Shown: positions 8,084-16,803, numbered from the stretch's first letter. The stretch: 64,000 nt of DNA from Neptunicella sp048268085 (GCF_048268085.1 NZ_JBLWWF010000019.1:26809-90808); one strand, 5' to 3'. The notes: generated by a model from the sequence alone, not told the origin. Program-made: numbers and translations.

Positions 8084-8149
8084 CAGCCATATTCCCTTTA
8101 GTTGTAGTCTGTACTTGTAAGTTTAACCGCTTGTTCACTGGGACTATGG

Positions 8150-8341
8150 CTAAACAGGTTTAAGACTAAAATCCAGCTTTAATTGACTACCACTAGCTAA
8201 TGACTTTGATCTATCGTTGGTCATGGTTTTCTGGACAACCTGGGCCGTAGGCCAATATGGACTCCGGTTAGCCGTGTTCATTTTTGGGTCTTGCCAACGG
8301 CGTTGAAACATAAATTCACTATTCTCAAATTTATCCATCAT
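8150..8341 (-). CDS. 63-residue hypothetical protein
   Basis: A short frame starting MMDKFENSEFMFQRRW and ending LKLDFSLKPV. An AAGGA lies four bases before the first ATG (seven before the second), which is a good RBS. It is hydrophilic with no signal peptide, Cys or recognisable domain. It sits 66 bases upstream of Crp/Fnr paralogue 2 on the same strand, so it may be the first gene of that transcript. A degenerate copy of the local palindrome (8411-8426) lies 70 bases before its start. Real gene status is supported mainly by the RBS and position. Confidence 0.45.
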   Translation of the reverse strand: MMDKFENSEFMFQRRWQDPKMNTANRSPYWPTAQVVQKTMTNDRSKSLASGSQLKLDFSLKPV

Positions 8342-8410
8342 TAGTTCCTTAGCGTGCTAAAAACAATACAGTGTTATTTAGTAAAAATAGCAGAGTCGCC
8401 TCTATACATA

Positions 8411-8426
8411 TGTGCGATACCACATA
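8411..8426. promoter_or_regulatory. degenerate operator candidate (copy 4)
   Basis: TGTGCG-ATAC-CACATA has a full left half of the TGTRCG-N4-CGYACA consensus and four of six matches in the right half. It also forms part of a longer dyad, ATATGTG-N6-CACATAT. It lies 70 bases before the start of the 63-residue ORF. A weaker call than the other three copies. Confidence 0.3.
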
Positions 8427-8564
8427 TATGTTAGTAAAAAGTATGACATATCTATATTTGTATAAGGGATATATCTGCTAAAGGCCGAACGTTTATTTAC
8501 GTTGCGCATAACAGCTACAGAGATGATTGCAATTCGTCACGGTTAACCAGTTATTTGCATTTAA

Positions 8565-8580
8565 TGTGCGAATCCGCACA
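8565..8580. promoter_or_regulatory. 16-bp palindromic operator candidate (copy 3)
   Basis: TGTGCG-AATC-CGCACA is a perfect 6+6 dyad, 64 bases upstream of the DUF5670 start and therefore in the promoter zone of the DUF5670-lipoprotein-OmpA operon. It has the same arm and spacer lengths as the 5817 and 7344 sites. Confidence 0.6.
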
Positions 8581-8644
8581 GATAGTTCATCACAAAGTGT
8601 TCAAACTGAGCTTCCATCAATAAAGCGTTTAACGAGGGATTATC

Positions 8645-8791
8645 ATGCTGGGAATCATCGCTGTGGCACTCATTGCCATTTGGGCAGCAGGCCTGGTGTC
8701 ATCTTATTCAATGGGTGGATTTATCCACCTGTTTCTTGTCTTAGCCATTATTGTAGTATTGGTCCGTGTTTTTCAGGGCCAACGCCTTTAA
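8645..8791 (+). CDS. DUF5670 (lmo0937-family) small membrane protein
   Basis: A 48-residue protein: MLGIIAVALIAIWAAGLVSS, YSMGGFIHLFLVLAIIVVLV, RVFQGQRL. Two transmembrane helices are separated by SYSMGGFIH, the hallmark of the lmo0937/DUF5670 family of tiny inner-membrane proteins found widely in stress-induced loci. The function is unknown. GAGG lies seven bases before the ATG. It is the first gene of a likely operon with the DUF4398 lipoprotein (32 bases on) and the OmpA-like protein, under the 8565-8580 palindrome. A longer overlapping frame at 8527-8796 is a shadow. Confidence 0.85.
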   Translation: MLGIIAVALIAIWAAGLVSSYSMGGFIHLFLVLAIIVVLVRVFQGQRL

Positions 8792-8823
8792 TTTAACTGC
8801 CAATTCATTTTGAGGAGTTTACT

Positions 8824-9225
8824 ATGCAATTATCATATACCCAGCCATCACATCATCCTTGGTCCATTATCGTTATTAGCTGCTTGTTGTTGCTAACTAA
8901 TGGGTGTGCCAGTAATAAAAAGCCGCCCACCGAATCCGTCTGGGCGGCAGAGCAAGCGATCGACAATGCGCAGCGGGCTCGTGTTAGCCAATATGCGGCA
9001 GCGGAATTGATGCAAGCCAGAGAAATACTCAATCGCGCTCGTCAATCCATTAGTCAAAATGACATGGTTAATGCAGATCGCCTGGCGCAACAATCAGAAG
9101 TGACGGCTCAACTGGCTTTTGCCCGAGCAGAACTGGTCAAATCACAACAAATCAATGCTGAAATGTATAAGAGCATTACTCAGTTAGAGCAAGAAATACA
9201 ACGTAACGAGGGGATAACCCCATGA
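8824..9225 (+). CDS. DUF4398 domain lipoprotein
   Basis: A 133-residue protein with a signal peptide whose hydrophobic core SWIIVISCLLLL-type segment ends at lipobox LTNGC (Cys about residue 28). The mature part is a helical DUF4398 domain rich in Ala and Gln (AAEQAIDNAQRARVSQYAAA, then ELMQAREILNRARQ) and likely a coiled coil. It is predicted to be anchored in the outer membrane, facing the periplasm. Its stop overlaps the ATG of the OmpA-like gene by four bases (ATGA), so the two are translationally coupled and probably act together in the envelope. Confidence 0.85.
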   Translation: MQLSYTQPSHHPWSIIVISCLLLLTNGCASNKKPPTESVWAAEQAIDNAQRARVSQYAAAELMQAREILNRARQSISQNDMVNADRLAQQSEVTAQLAFARAELVKSQQINAEMYKSITQLEQEIQRNEGITP

Positions 9226-10136
9226 ATATTAACAAAATAATAAAACCAGCTTTGTTTATATCAGCGAGCATTTTTATAACAGCCTGTACAACGGTGCCAG
9301 CCAGATTTGCCGGTGCAGATGCCGCGAGGGAGCGACTAAATGCGTTGGAAAGTAATACTAAACTGGCGGATCAGGCACCGATGGCCATGGAAGATGCACG
9401 CCAAGCCGTGCTCAGTGCAGAACAGTCACACAAAGAACCAGGTCTTTCTGAACATCTTGTCTTTATTGCCGAACGCAAAGTTGATATTGCCGAAACAGAA
9501 TCTCAACGACGATATTTGGAAGAGCAGCGTAGTGAGCTCAAAACGAAGCGAGATAATATGCAATTAAATGCTCGAACAGAGGAATCTAGAAGGGCCAAAA
9601 TCTCTGCAAATCAAGCACAACAAAATGCGCTACAAGCACAGGAACGGGCAGCTAAATCTCAACAGGATACGGCCAAAGCCCAACAAGACTTAAACACTGC
9701 AGAAGAAAAAACAGCTAAAACACAACAGCAGTTAAAGGATATGCAACAACAGCTTGCCGAATTAAATGCTCACAATACACTTAGGGGAGCAGTGGTTACC
9801 TTGGGTGATTTATTGTTTGATTTCAATAAGTCAGAAATCAAACCCGGGGCCATTTCACACTTAACCAAACTAGCCAGTTTTCTTAACCAAAACACCGATC
9901 GCAATGTCACGATCGAGGGGCATACTGATAATGTGGGAGCAGATGATGTTAACCAGCTTCTTTCACAACAACGTGCTGAGGCAGTTAAAAATTATTTGCT
10001 AAGCCAAGGTGTTGCCGAACAACGTTTGCAAGCCTTAGGAAAAGGTTCGTTATTGCCTGTTACGGATAACAGCACAGCCTTAAAAAGGCAACAGAATAGA
10101 CGAGTAGAAGTTATTATTAGTAATCCTGTTACTTAA
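9222..10136 (+). CDS. OmpA-family lipoprotein with DUF4398-like helical region
   Basis: A 304-residue lipoprotein (lipobox ITAC, Cys about residue 22). Residues about 30-185 are a long Gln/Ala/Lys-rich helix, with repeated AQ-type heptads, that echoes the DUF4398 protein before it. Residues about 190-300 are an OmpA C-terminal peptidoglycan-binding domain: LLFDFNKSEIKPGA, then VTIEGHTDNVGADDVNQLLS, then RRVEVII. It is predicted to tether the outer membrane to peptidoglycan. It is the third gene of the DUF5670-DUF4398-OmpA unit. A hairpin at 10156-10181 may end the transcript. Confidence 0.9.
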   Translation: MNINKIIKPALFISASIFITACTTVPARFAGADAARERLNALESNTKLADQAPMAMEDARQAVLSAEQSHKEPGLSEHLVFIAERKVDIAETESQRRYLEEQRSELKTKRDNMQLNARTEESRRAKISANQAQQNALQAQERAAKSQQDTAKAQQDLNTAEEKTAKTQQQLKDMQQQLAELNAHNTLRGAVVTLGDLLFDFNKSEIKPGAISHLTKLASFLNQNTDRNVTIEGHTDNVGADDVNQLLSQQRAEAVKNYLLSQGVAEQRLQALGKGSLLPVTDNSTALKRQQNRRVEVIISNPVT

Positions 10137-10155
10137 CATAAACCTTGCACAAGTT

Positions 10156-10181
10156 GGTTATGGTTCCACTAAACCATAGCC
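10156..10181 (+). terminator. possible terminator after the OmpA-like gene
   Basis: A ten-base stem (GGTTATGGTT / AACCATAGCC, one G-T pair) with loop CCACTA, followed by TTCAATATT. The U-tract is weak, so this is only a possible terminator. The right arm sequence AACCATAGCC recurs at 10264-10273. Confidence 0.4.
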
Positions 10182-10334
10182 TTCAATATTAAAGCTTATG
10201 TGATTATGATTAATCTGGAGTATCAATTAGTGGGTGTAATGGAAATGAAATGCGTCTTGATAGAACCATAGCCATTGCAATAACAACACTAAAATAGCCA
10301 ATAAAAACATATAGTTATAGTTATTTTATCTTAT

Positions 10335-10370
10335 AAAAAAGGCTATTCCATTACTGGAATAGCCTTTATA
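10335..10370 (-). terminator. rho-independent terminator of gyrB
   Basis: A 13-base perfect stem (AAAGGCTATTCCA / TGGAATAGCCTTT) with loop TTAC lies 20 bases beyond the gyrB stop. On the minus strand it is followed by a run of Ts. It may also stop plus-strand transcription, where the U-tract is weaker. Confidence 0.75.
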
Positions 10371-10388
10371 TTATTGGTTTATAATTTA

Positions 10389-12809
10389 CTAAACATCTAG
10401 ATTAGCAACTCGTAAAGCATTTTCTTCAATAAATGCTCTACGGGGTTCAACATGATCACCCATTAACGTGGTAAACAATAAGTCAGCACCGATCGCATCT
10501 TCAATTTTGACTTGCAACATTCTACGAGATTCAGGATCCATAGTCGTTTCCCACAATTGACTTGGGTTCATTTCCCCTAGCCCTTTATAGCGCTGAATAT
10601 ATTGCCCTTTCTTGGACTCTGCCATTAACCAGTCTAGTGCTTCGACAAAATAGTTAATCGGTTTAACTTTTTCGCCACGCTTAACATATCCACCTTCTTC
10701 AATTAGACCATTGATGGTTTTGTTCAATTCAACTATTCGCTTGTATTCCGTTGAATCAATAAAATCATGATCGAGTCGATATTCGGTATCTATACCATGT
10801 TGTCTAACAATAATGCAGACATAGTAATTGTGTCGCTCTTTATCTTCTCTAATTTCATGGCGATACAATGCACCATCCACTTCATGTTCTTGTAGAGCAG
10901 AAATGAATTGTTGCCCAACACTCTCCAGTTTTTCCTGATTGGAAAGGTCCGCTATATCCAATATATCGTTATAGATCATCCGAATTAACAGATTTTTCGG
11001 CATCATACGGCTTATTCTATCGATCATGGCGAAAGTTGATTGATATTGTTTAACCATAGCTTCTAATGCAACACCAGAAATCGCCGGTGCCGTTTCATTA
11101 ACATGCAATGAAGCGCCATCTAGTGCAATGCTGGTCAAATGCTCGGTTAAAGCCGGATCATCTTTAAGATATTGCTCTTGCTTACCTTTTTTAATTTTAT
11201 ACAAAGGTGGTTGAGCGATATAAATATAACCTCTCTCTATTATTTCCGGCATTTGACGATAAAAGAAGGTGAGCAACAATGTACGTATATGCGATCCGTC
11301 TACGTCCGCATCCGTCATAATAATGATTCGATGATAACGTAATTTTTCCGGATTATATTCATCTCGACCAATCCCGCACCCCAGTGCGGTAATTAGTGTG
11401 GCTACCTCTTGTGAAGATAGCATCTTATCGAAACGCGCTTTTTCTACGTTAAGAATTTTACCCTTAAGCGGCAATATGGCCTGATTTTTTCGATTCCGTC
11501 CCTGCTTGGCAGAACCGCCAGCAGAGTCCCCTTCCACAATATAAAGTTCCGAAAGTGACGGATCTTTTTCCTGGCAGTCAGCCAATTTTCCCGGTAAACC
11601 GGCAAGGTCCAACGCCCCTTTGCGACGGGTCATATCACGCGCTTTTCTTGCCGCTTCCCTGGCTCTGGCAGCATCAATAATTTTTCCAACAATAATCTTA
11701 GCTTCTACCGGGTTTTCTAATAGAAACTCATTTAGACGCTCGCCCATCGCCGATTCAACAGCGGACTTTATTTCTGAAGACACAAGCTTATCTTTGGTTT
11801 GCGAAGAGAACTTGGGGTCAGGTACTTTAACAGAAACAACCGCGGTTAATCCTTCACGCGCATCATCACCCGTTGCTGTAGATTTCTCTTTCTTGTTCAT
11901 ACCTTCTTTTTCCATAAAGGTATTAAGTGTCCGAGTTAACGCGGAGCGGAATCCAGCAAGGTGAGTTCCGCCATCACGTTGAGGTATATTGTTAGTAAAA
12001 CAGAAAATATTTTCTTGAAATCCATCATTCCATTGCATTGACACTTCGACGGAAACACCATCTTCACGATCAACAGAAAGGTGAAATACTTTTTGGTGAA
12101 CGGGATTTTTATTCTGATTTAGATATTCAACGAAGGCTTTAATACCACCCTCATATTTGAAATGATCGCTTTTACCACTGCGCTCATCGACTAATTTTAT
12201 CGAAACACCTGAGTTCAAAAAGGATAATTCACGTAATCGCTTAGCTAAAATATCATAGTGAAATTCAATATTAGTGAACGTCTCTTCACTCGGCCAAAAA
12301 CGTATTGATGTACCAGAGGTCTCTGTTTCTCCCACTACCGCTAAAGGAGAAACCGGGTCACCCATACTATATTCTTGTTCGTGAATTTGGCCTCTACGAC
12401 GGATTCTTAATTGCAATCTTTTCGACAGCGCGTTGACAACGGAAACACCAACACCGTGTAAGCCGCCTGAAACTTTATAGGAATTATCATCAAACTTTCC
12501 GCCTGCATGCAGTACGGTCATGATAACTTCTGCAGCCGAAACCCCTTCTTCTTCATGAATTTCAGTAGGAATCCCACGGCCATCATCTTTTACGGAAACG
12601 GAATTGTCACCATGAATAGTGACTACGATTTCATTACAATGACCGGCCAAAGCTTCATCAATTGAGTTATCGACAACCTCAAATACCATATGATGCAGGC
12701 CTGTTCCGTCATCAGTATCACCGATATACATCCCCGGACGTTTTCTAACAGCATCAAGTCCTTTTAAAACTTTAATACTGGACGAATCATAATTACCTTG
12801 TTCAGCCAT
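10389..12809 (-). CDS. gyrB: DNA gyrase subunit B
   Basis: The 806-residue ATPase subunit of type II topoisomerase that introduces negative supercoils. The GHKL ATPase (residues 1-220) shows VDNSIDEALAGHC, DDGRGIPTEIH and GGLHGVGVSVVNALS. The Toprim domain starts near residue 418 with IVEGDSAGGSAKQGRNRKNQ and includes MTDADVDGSHIRTLLL. The C-terminal QRYKGLGEMNPSQLW motif is present. Length fits the gammaproteobacterial form carrying the extra insert. It overlaps recF by eight bases as the last gene of dnaA-dnaN-recF-gyrB. Confidence 0.99.
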   Translation of the reverse strand: MAEQGNYDSSSIKVLKGLDAVRKRPGMYIGDTDDGTGLHHMVFEVVDNSIDEALAGHCNEIVVTIHGDNSVSVKDDGRGIPTEIHEEEGVSAAEVIMTVLHAGGKFDDNSYKVSGGLHGVGVSVVNALSKRLQLRIRRRGQIHEQEYSMGDPVSPLAVVGETETSGTSIRFWPSEETFTNIEFHYDILAKRLRELSFLNSGVSIKLVDERSGKSDHFKYEGGIKAFVEYLNQNKNPVHQKVFHLSVDREDGVSVEVSMQWNDGFQENIFCFTNNIPQRDGGTHLAGFRSALTRTLNTFMEKEGMNKKEKSTATGDDAREGLTAVVSVKVPDPKFSSQTKDKLVSSEIKSAVESAMGERLNEFLLENPVEAKIIVGKIIDAARAREAARKARDMTRRKGALDLAGLPGKLADCQEKDPSLSELYIVEGDSAGGSAKQGRNRKNQAILPLKGKILNVEKARFDKMLSSQEVATLITALGCGIGRDEYNPEKLRYHRIIIMTDADVDGSHIRTLLLTFFYRQMPEIIERGYIYIAQPPLYKIKKGKQEQYLKDDPALTEHLTSIALDGASLHVNETAPAISGVALEAMVKQYQSTFAMIDRISRMMPKNLLIRMIYNDILDIADLSNQEKLESVGQQFISALQEHEVDGALYRHEIREDKERHNYYVCIIVRQHGIDTEYRLDHDFIDSTEYKRIVELNKTINGLIEEGGYVKRGEKVKPINYFVEALDWLMAESKKGQYIQRYKGLGEMNPSQLWETTMDPESRRMLQVKIEDAIGADLLFTTLMGDHVEPRRAFIEENALRVANLDV

Positions 12810-13920
12810 TTATCGTTTTCTCCTCGTTCACTTGGCCTTGTTCCACGTGAAACATTTTTATGTTGCTTACATTATTCAAGAACGCAACTTGTTGTTTTTC
12901 TGTTGCAGTAATAAATATCTGCGCATTCGTTGCTAACAACTGCTGTATAAATAACTGCCTTTTCTCCGTATCCAGCTCTGCGGCAATATCGTCTAAAAGA
13001 TAAATGCAGTGCAGATTTCGTTTATCAAAAAGCAATGTTGATTGGGCTATTTGCATAGCTGCAGTTAATACTCGCAATTGTCCTCTAGACAGTACTTCTT
13101 GTACGGCCCTAGAATCCACTCTAAGCCGCAAATCGGCTTTATGCGGCCCAACCGTTGTATAGCCATATAATTTGTCTTTATCGCTATTTTTGGTTAACGC
13201 CTGAGCTAGATCCAACCCTTTGTCCCAGCCCCTATAATACGCTATTTCGATAGAAAACTCAGGTAAGAATTGCTTAATTTGATGGTCAAAATAAGGTTTT
13301 ATTGCATCAATATAGTCTTGGCGATACGACGATATTGCTTCGCCTGCCAGTTGCAATTGATGACGCCAATATTCTTCTTGCTTATGTTGCCCCTGGCTTT
13401 GTTTTAAAATGGCATTTCGTTGTTTTAGCAGCTTATTAAATAGTGAAATTTTATTTAAAAAAAGAGGTTCCACGTGGAACAATCCCCAATCCATATAACT
13501 CCGCCGCAATCCTGGCGAACCGATCAATAAGTCTGAGCTCTGCGGAGTAAAAATCTGCGTGGGCATTTTAAGCGCTAACGTAGAGATGCGCGTTTGTTTA
13601 TCCCCATCTATTTTTATATCAATTACACCTTGCCTACTTCTTAAAATTCCAACTTTACTTACCTTATCTGCATCCACGCTATCTCTAAGCAATGAAAACA
13701 GGACAAACTTATCTTGTTGATCTGAAATAAGGCTTTGAAATTTATTTGTACGAAATGAACGGCCGTAACTCAAATAATGCAACGCTTCGAGAAAAGAGGT
13801 TTTGCCACTGCCGTTCTTTCCAACAAATAGATTTATGTTGTCAGAAAGTTGAATGGAAACGTTAGAGAGATTTCTAAATTGTTGTATCTGGACGCTGTCC
13901 AGTTTCATCACATTATGCAA
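12802..13920 (-). CDS. recF: DNA replication/repair protein RecF
   Basis: A 372-residue SMC-like ATPase that helps load RecA at gaps via RecOR. Walker A is VGKNGSGKTSFLEAL near residue 35; the ABC signature LSRGQLRVLTAAM is near residue 278; Walker B is IYLLDDIAAELD near residue 304. It lies between dnaN and gyrB. Two palindromic ParB-type sites fall inside the gene, both where the protein reads FHVE, so the reading frame and the DNA site are jointly constrained. Confidence 0.98.
   Translation of the reverse strand: MHNVMKLDSVQIQQFRNLSNVSIQLSDNINLFVGKNGSGKTSFLEALHYLSYGRSFRTNKFQSLISDQQDKFVLFSLLRDSVDADKVSKVGILRSRQGVIDIKIDGDKQTRISTLALKMPTQIFTPQSSDLLIGSPGLRRSYMDWGLFHVEPLFLNKISLFNKLLKQRNAILKQSQGQHKQEEYWRHQLQLAGEAISSYRQDYIDAIKPYFDHQIKQFLPEFSIEIAYYRGWDKGLDLAQALTKNSDKDKLYGYTTVGPHKADLRLRVDSRAVQEVLSRGQLRVLTAAMQIAQSTLLFDKRNLHCIYLLDDIAAELDTEKRQLFIQQLLATNAQIFITATEKQQVAFLNNVSNIKMFHVEQGQVNEEKTING
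12839..12854. promoter_or_regulatory. parS site 1 (ParB-binding), within recF
   Basis: TGTTCCACGTGAAACA is the canonical 16-bp parS sequence, a near-perfect palindrome around CACGTG. It lies in the 3' end of recF, about 16.4 kb from parB in this window. A matching chromosomal ParA/ParB pair is encoded at 28460-30137. Confidence 0.9.
13466..13481. promoter_or_regulatory. parS site 2 (ParB-binding), within recF
   Basis: GGTTCCACGTGGAACA contains the perfect palindrome GTTCCACGTGGAAC and differs from the symmetric parS form only at the outer first base. It is about 627 bases from parS site 1. Clustered parS sites near the origin are the rule for chromosomal ParABS. Confidence 0.85.
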
Positions 13921-13959
13921 CTAGAATAATAAGAACAGGATCAAAATATCCGATGAGAT

Positions 13960-15060
13960 CTATAATCTCATCGGCATAATAACGTACAAGACAGATTCGT
14001 CGCCAATATCTTCAATTAACGCACTACTGTTGGAATCTGCCATGGTCACTTTAACAACTTCGGAATTTAATGCATTTAATGCATCAATTAAATACGCCAC
14101 GTTGAAACCGATTTCTAAATCGTCACCCTGATACTGAACATCTACAATTTCTTCCGCTTCTTCCTGTTCAGGGTTATTTGCGGTTATTTTCAATTCTGCG
14201 TTACTAAGGTTTAAACGAACACCTCGAAATTTTTCGTTAGATAAAATCGCTGCTCGCGAGAACGCGTTTTTAAGCAGGTTTTTATTCGCTTCAATGAACT
14301 TGTCACCGTCTTTAGGTAATACGCGACGATAATCAGGAAAACGACCATCGACCAATTTACTGGTAAAGATAAACGCACTGGAAAAAATACGAATATGATT
14401 TGAGCCAATCTGAACTTTTAAGGACTTATCACTATCGTCAATTAAACGTGAAATTTCTAACACACCCTTACGAGGTATAATCACTTGTTTACTGGGTAAA
14501 TTAGAACTGTATTCAAGACGACACAGGGCCAAACGATGACCATCCGTAGCAACCGTTCTAATAACGGTATCCTCAGTTTCTAAAGATAAACCGTTCAAGT
14601 AATAACGCACGTCTTGTTGTGCCATGGCAAAATGAGTACTTTCAATAAGTTTTTTCAACTGTGACTGAGAAAGCTCAAATTCCACCTCTCCTTGCCAATC
14701 TTCCAGATTTGGATAATCAGCTGCCGACAAGGTAGATAAGGTAAATTTACTACGACCAGATTTTAAAATTGCACGACTATCTTCAACCGAAAAGATTAGT
14801 TCACTACCTTCTTGTAATCCCCGACAAATATCAAATAATTTTTTAGCCGGTACCGTGATTTCACCGTCTGTATAGTCTCCGGACAAACTGATATTAGAAA
14901 TTAATTCAACCTCTAAATCCGTGCCGGTAAGCCATAGTGAGCCTTCACTCACTTTGATAAGGACGTTGGATAAAATAGGGAGTGTGTGACGACGCTCAAC
15001 GGCACCTGACACCAATTGCAACGGTTGTAAGAAGTTTTCCCTGCTAATAGTAAATTTCAT
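13960..15060 (-). CDS. dnaN: DNA polymerase III beta subunit (sliding clamp)
   Basis: The 366-residue ring-forming processivity clamp, the standard length for the three-domain beta clamp. The typical N terminus MKFTISRENFLQPLQLVSGA, the VERRHTLPILSNVL segment, central RYYLNGLSLE and the C-terminal YVIMPMRL are present. It lies 25 bases downstream of dnaA and 39 bases upstream of recF, so all are likely one transcript. Confidence 0.99.
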   Translation of the reverse strand: MKFTISRENFLQPLQLVSGAVERRHTLPILSNVLIKVSEGSLWLTGTDLEVELISNISLSGDYTDGEITVPAKKLFDICRGLQEGSELIFSVEDSRAILKSGRSKFTLSTLSAADYPNLEDWQGEVEFELSQSQLKKLIESTHFAMAQQDVRYYLNGLSLETEDTVIRTVATDGHRLALCRLEYSSNLPSKQVIIPRKGVLEISRLIDDSDKSLKVQIGSNHIRIFSSAFIFTSKLVDGRFPDYRRVLPKDGDKFIEANKNLLKNAFSRAAILSNEKFRGVRLNLSNAELKITANNPEQEEAEEIVDVQYQGDDLEIGFNVAYLIDALNALNSEVVKVTMADSNSSALIEDIGDESVLYVIMPMRL

Positions 15061-15085
15061 TGTTGCTACTCTTATTTATTCTTTT

Positions 15086-16459
15086 TTATGATGACAGTGT
15101 TCTTATCAAGTTTTGATAATCTTCTTTTATGTCGTGATTCTCATCGCGAAGCTGTACGATCTTGCGACACGCATGTAATACAGTTGTATGATCCCGCCCC
15201 CCAAATGCATCACCAATTTCCGGTAAGCTATGGTTAGTAAGCTCTTTAGCCAATGCCATAGCCACTTGTCTGGGCCTGGCAACACTTCGACTACGACGCT
15301 TTGACAGAATATCAGCAATTTTTATTTTGTAATACTCTGCGACCGTTTTTTGTATGTTATCGATAGTAACGAGTTTTTCCTGCAACGCCAAAAGATCTCT
15401 TAAGGCTTCGCGTACAAAGTCTATCGTAATTGGACGACCTGTGAAATTAGCATTTGCTATAACCCGATTTAACGCCCCTTCCAGTTCCCTGACATTGGAA
15501 CGTAACCGCTTGGCAATAAAAAAGGCTACTTCATCCGGAAGATGTATTTTATTTTCCAAAGCCTTTCGCATCAGAATAGCCACGCGGGTTTCTAATTCAG
15601 GTGGTTCTACTGCAATTGTTAATCCCCAACCAAAGCGAGACTTGAGCCTGTCTTCAACACCATCAATTTCTTTGGGATACCGATCCGAAGTCAAAATAAT
15701 TTGCTGGTTACCTTCCAGCAATGCGTTGAACGTATGAAAAAATTCTTCTTGTGAACGTTCTTTATTAGCAAAAAATTGAATATCATCAATTAATAACGCA
15801 TCTACCGAACGGTAATAACGCTTAAACTCTTCAATAGCATTATTTTGCAGTGCTTTAACCATATCCTGAACAAAACGCTCAGAATGCATATACACCACTT
15901 TCGCGTCTTTCTTATTCTCTAATATGCCATTGCCCACAGCGTGCAATAAGTGAGTCTTACCTAATCCAGTGCCGCCATATATAAACAATGGGTTATAAGC
16001 ACCACCTGGATTATCAGATACTTGACTGGCAGCGGCCCTGGCCAACTGATTGGATTTACCTTCAACGAAATTTTCAAACCGATAATTAAGATTAATATTA
16101 CTTTTGTTTTGCCCAACCTTCATTTGAGTGGCGCTGGCAGTTTGGCTGCTGGGCGCTTTACCGGCGTTAACAACAGAACTAACACTTTTTTCTGTGGTTA
16201 AAATAGGCTCTTTTCTAACCGCCCCCGTGCCTATATCAAGTTTTAAAACCGGCGCATCGTTGCCACAAATTTCAGTAAACAAGGCTGTAATTTGACTGAT
16301 ATATTTATCTCTTACCCAGTCTAATACAAATCGATTGGGTGCAAATAAGGTCAATATTCCACCGTCTTGATCAGCGCGCAGCGGTCTTATCCACATGCTA
16401 AATTGTTGTGTTGGCAGTTCTTGTTGAAGCCTTTCCAGGCATTGATTCCACAGAGACAT
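15086..16459 (-). CDS. dnaA: chromosomal replication initiator protein DnaA
   Basis: The 457-residue AAA+ initiator. Domain I (residues 1-85) starts SLWNQCLERLQQELP, which includes the surface for helicase and partner contacts; a Ser/Lys-rich linker follows (about 86-120). Domain III has Walker A GGTGLGKTHLLHAVG and Walker B ALLIDDIQFF. Domain IV carries the DnaA signature GDAFGGRDHTTVLHA near the C terminus. A perfect DnaA box (16602-16610) lies 143 bases upstream, consistent with autoregulation. It is the first gene of dnaA-dnaN-recF-gyrB, divergent from rpmH. Confidence 0.99.
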   Translation of the reverse strand: MSLWNQCLERLQQELPTQQFSMWIRPLRADQDGGILTLFAPNRFVLDWVRDKYISQITALFTEICGNDAPVLKLDIGTGAVRKEPILTTEKSVSSVVNAGKAPSSQTASATQMKVGQNKSNINLNYRFENFVEGKSNQLARAAASQVSDNPGGAYNPLFIYGGTGLGKTHLLHAVGNGILENKKDAKVVYMHSERFVQDMVKALQNNAIEEFKRYYRSVDALLIDDIQFFANKERSQEEFFHTFNALLEGNQQIILTSDRYPKEIDGVEDRLKSRFGWGLTIAVEPPELETRVAILMRKALENKIHLPDEVAFFIAKRLRSNVRELEGALNRVIANANFTGRPITIDFVREALRDLLALQEKLVTIDNIQKTVAEYYKIKIADILSKRRSRSVARPRQVAMALAKELTNHSLPEIGDAFGGRDHTTVLHACRKIVQLRDENHDIKEDYQNLIRTLSS

Positions 16460-16601
16460 AATTATGCTAGTCCTATAGGCTTTCTTATGGTTAGAGCCTA
16501 TTTATATAGAGAGAAAACCGATCCATCGATCGCAATATAGTTCAATCTCGAAAATTGAATTTCTATACTTGAGAGTACTAAATAGAGATTATCGCGCTAT
16601 T

Positions 16602-16610
16602 TTATCCACA
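16602..16610 (+). promoter_or_regulatory. DnaA box in dnaA upstream region
   Basis: TTATCCACA is a perfect match to TTATNCACA, located 143 bases upstream of the dnaA start. Such boxes commonly mediate dnaA autoregulation or belong to the origin. Confidence 0.75.
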
Positions 16611-16794
16611 ACTTCAATATTGATCTTTTTTATATTTATGCATTACCTGCATACTAACGCTATAATATTGATTTAATTAGCTTTTTAATTGTGGTTAAAA
16701 AGTTTTCAGATCACTGTTCATACATACAATAAAAACCATGGTGTATAAAAAGTGACTTAAAAATAAGATATTTACCTAAAATACCAATCAAATC

Positions 16795-16803
16795 TGTGAA
16801 TAA
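16795..16803 (-). promoter_or_regulatory. DnaA box between dnaA and rpmH
   Basis: TGTGAATAA on the plus strand is TTATTCACA on the minus strand, a perfect match to TTATNCACA. Confidence 0.65.

Larger units (their letters stand above)
8342..8644. other. divergent regulatory region with two dyads
   Basis: 303 bases between the 63-residue ORF (minus) and the DUF5670 gene (plus). It contains an ATATGTG-N6-CACATAT dyad (8408-8427), whose core is a partial match to the local palindrome, and the perfect palindrome at 8565-8580. No gene is seen; it looks like a shared control region for both transcripts. Confidence 0.55.

Noticed and set aside
8527..8796. 89-codon plus-strand frame
   Set aside because: Shadow of the DUF5670 gene (8645-8791), which has the recognisable family sequence and RBS.
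11620..11964. Plus-strand frame inside gyrB
   Set aside because: Antisense shadow of a fully conserved gyrB region; same for the many frames opposite dnaA, glyS, atpA, speA and others.
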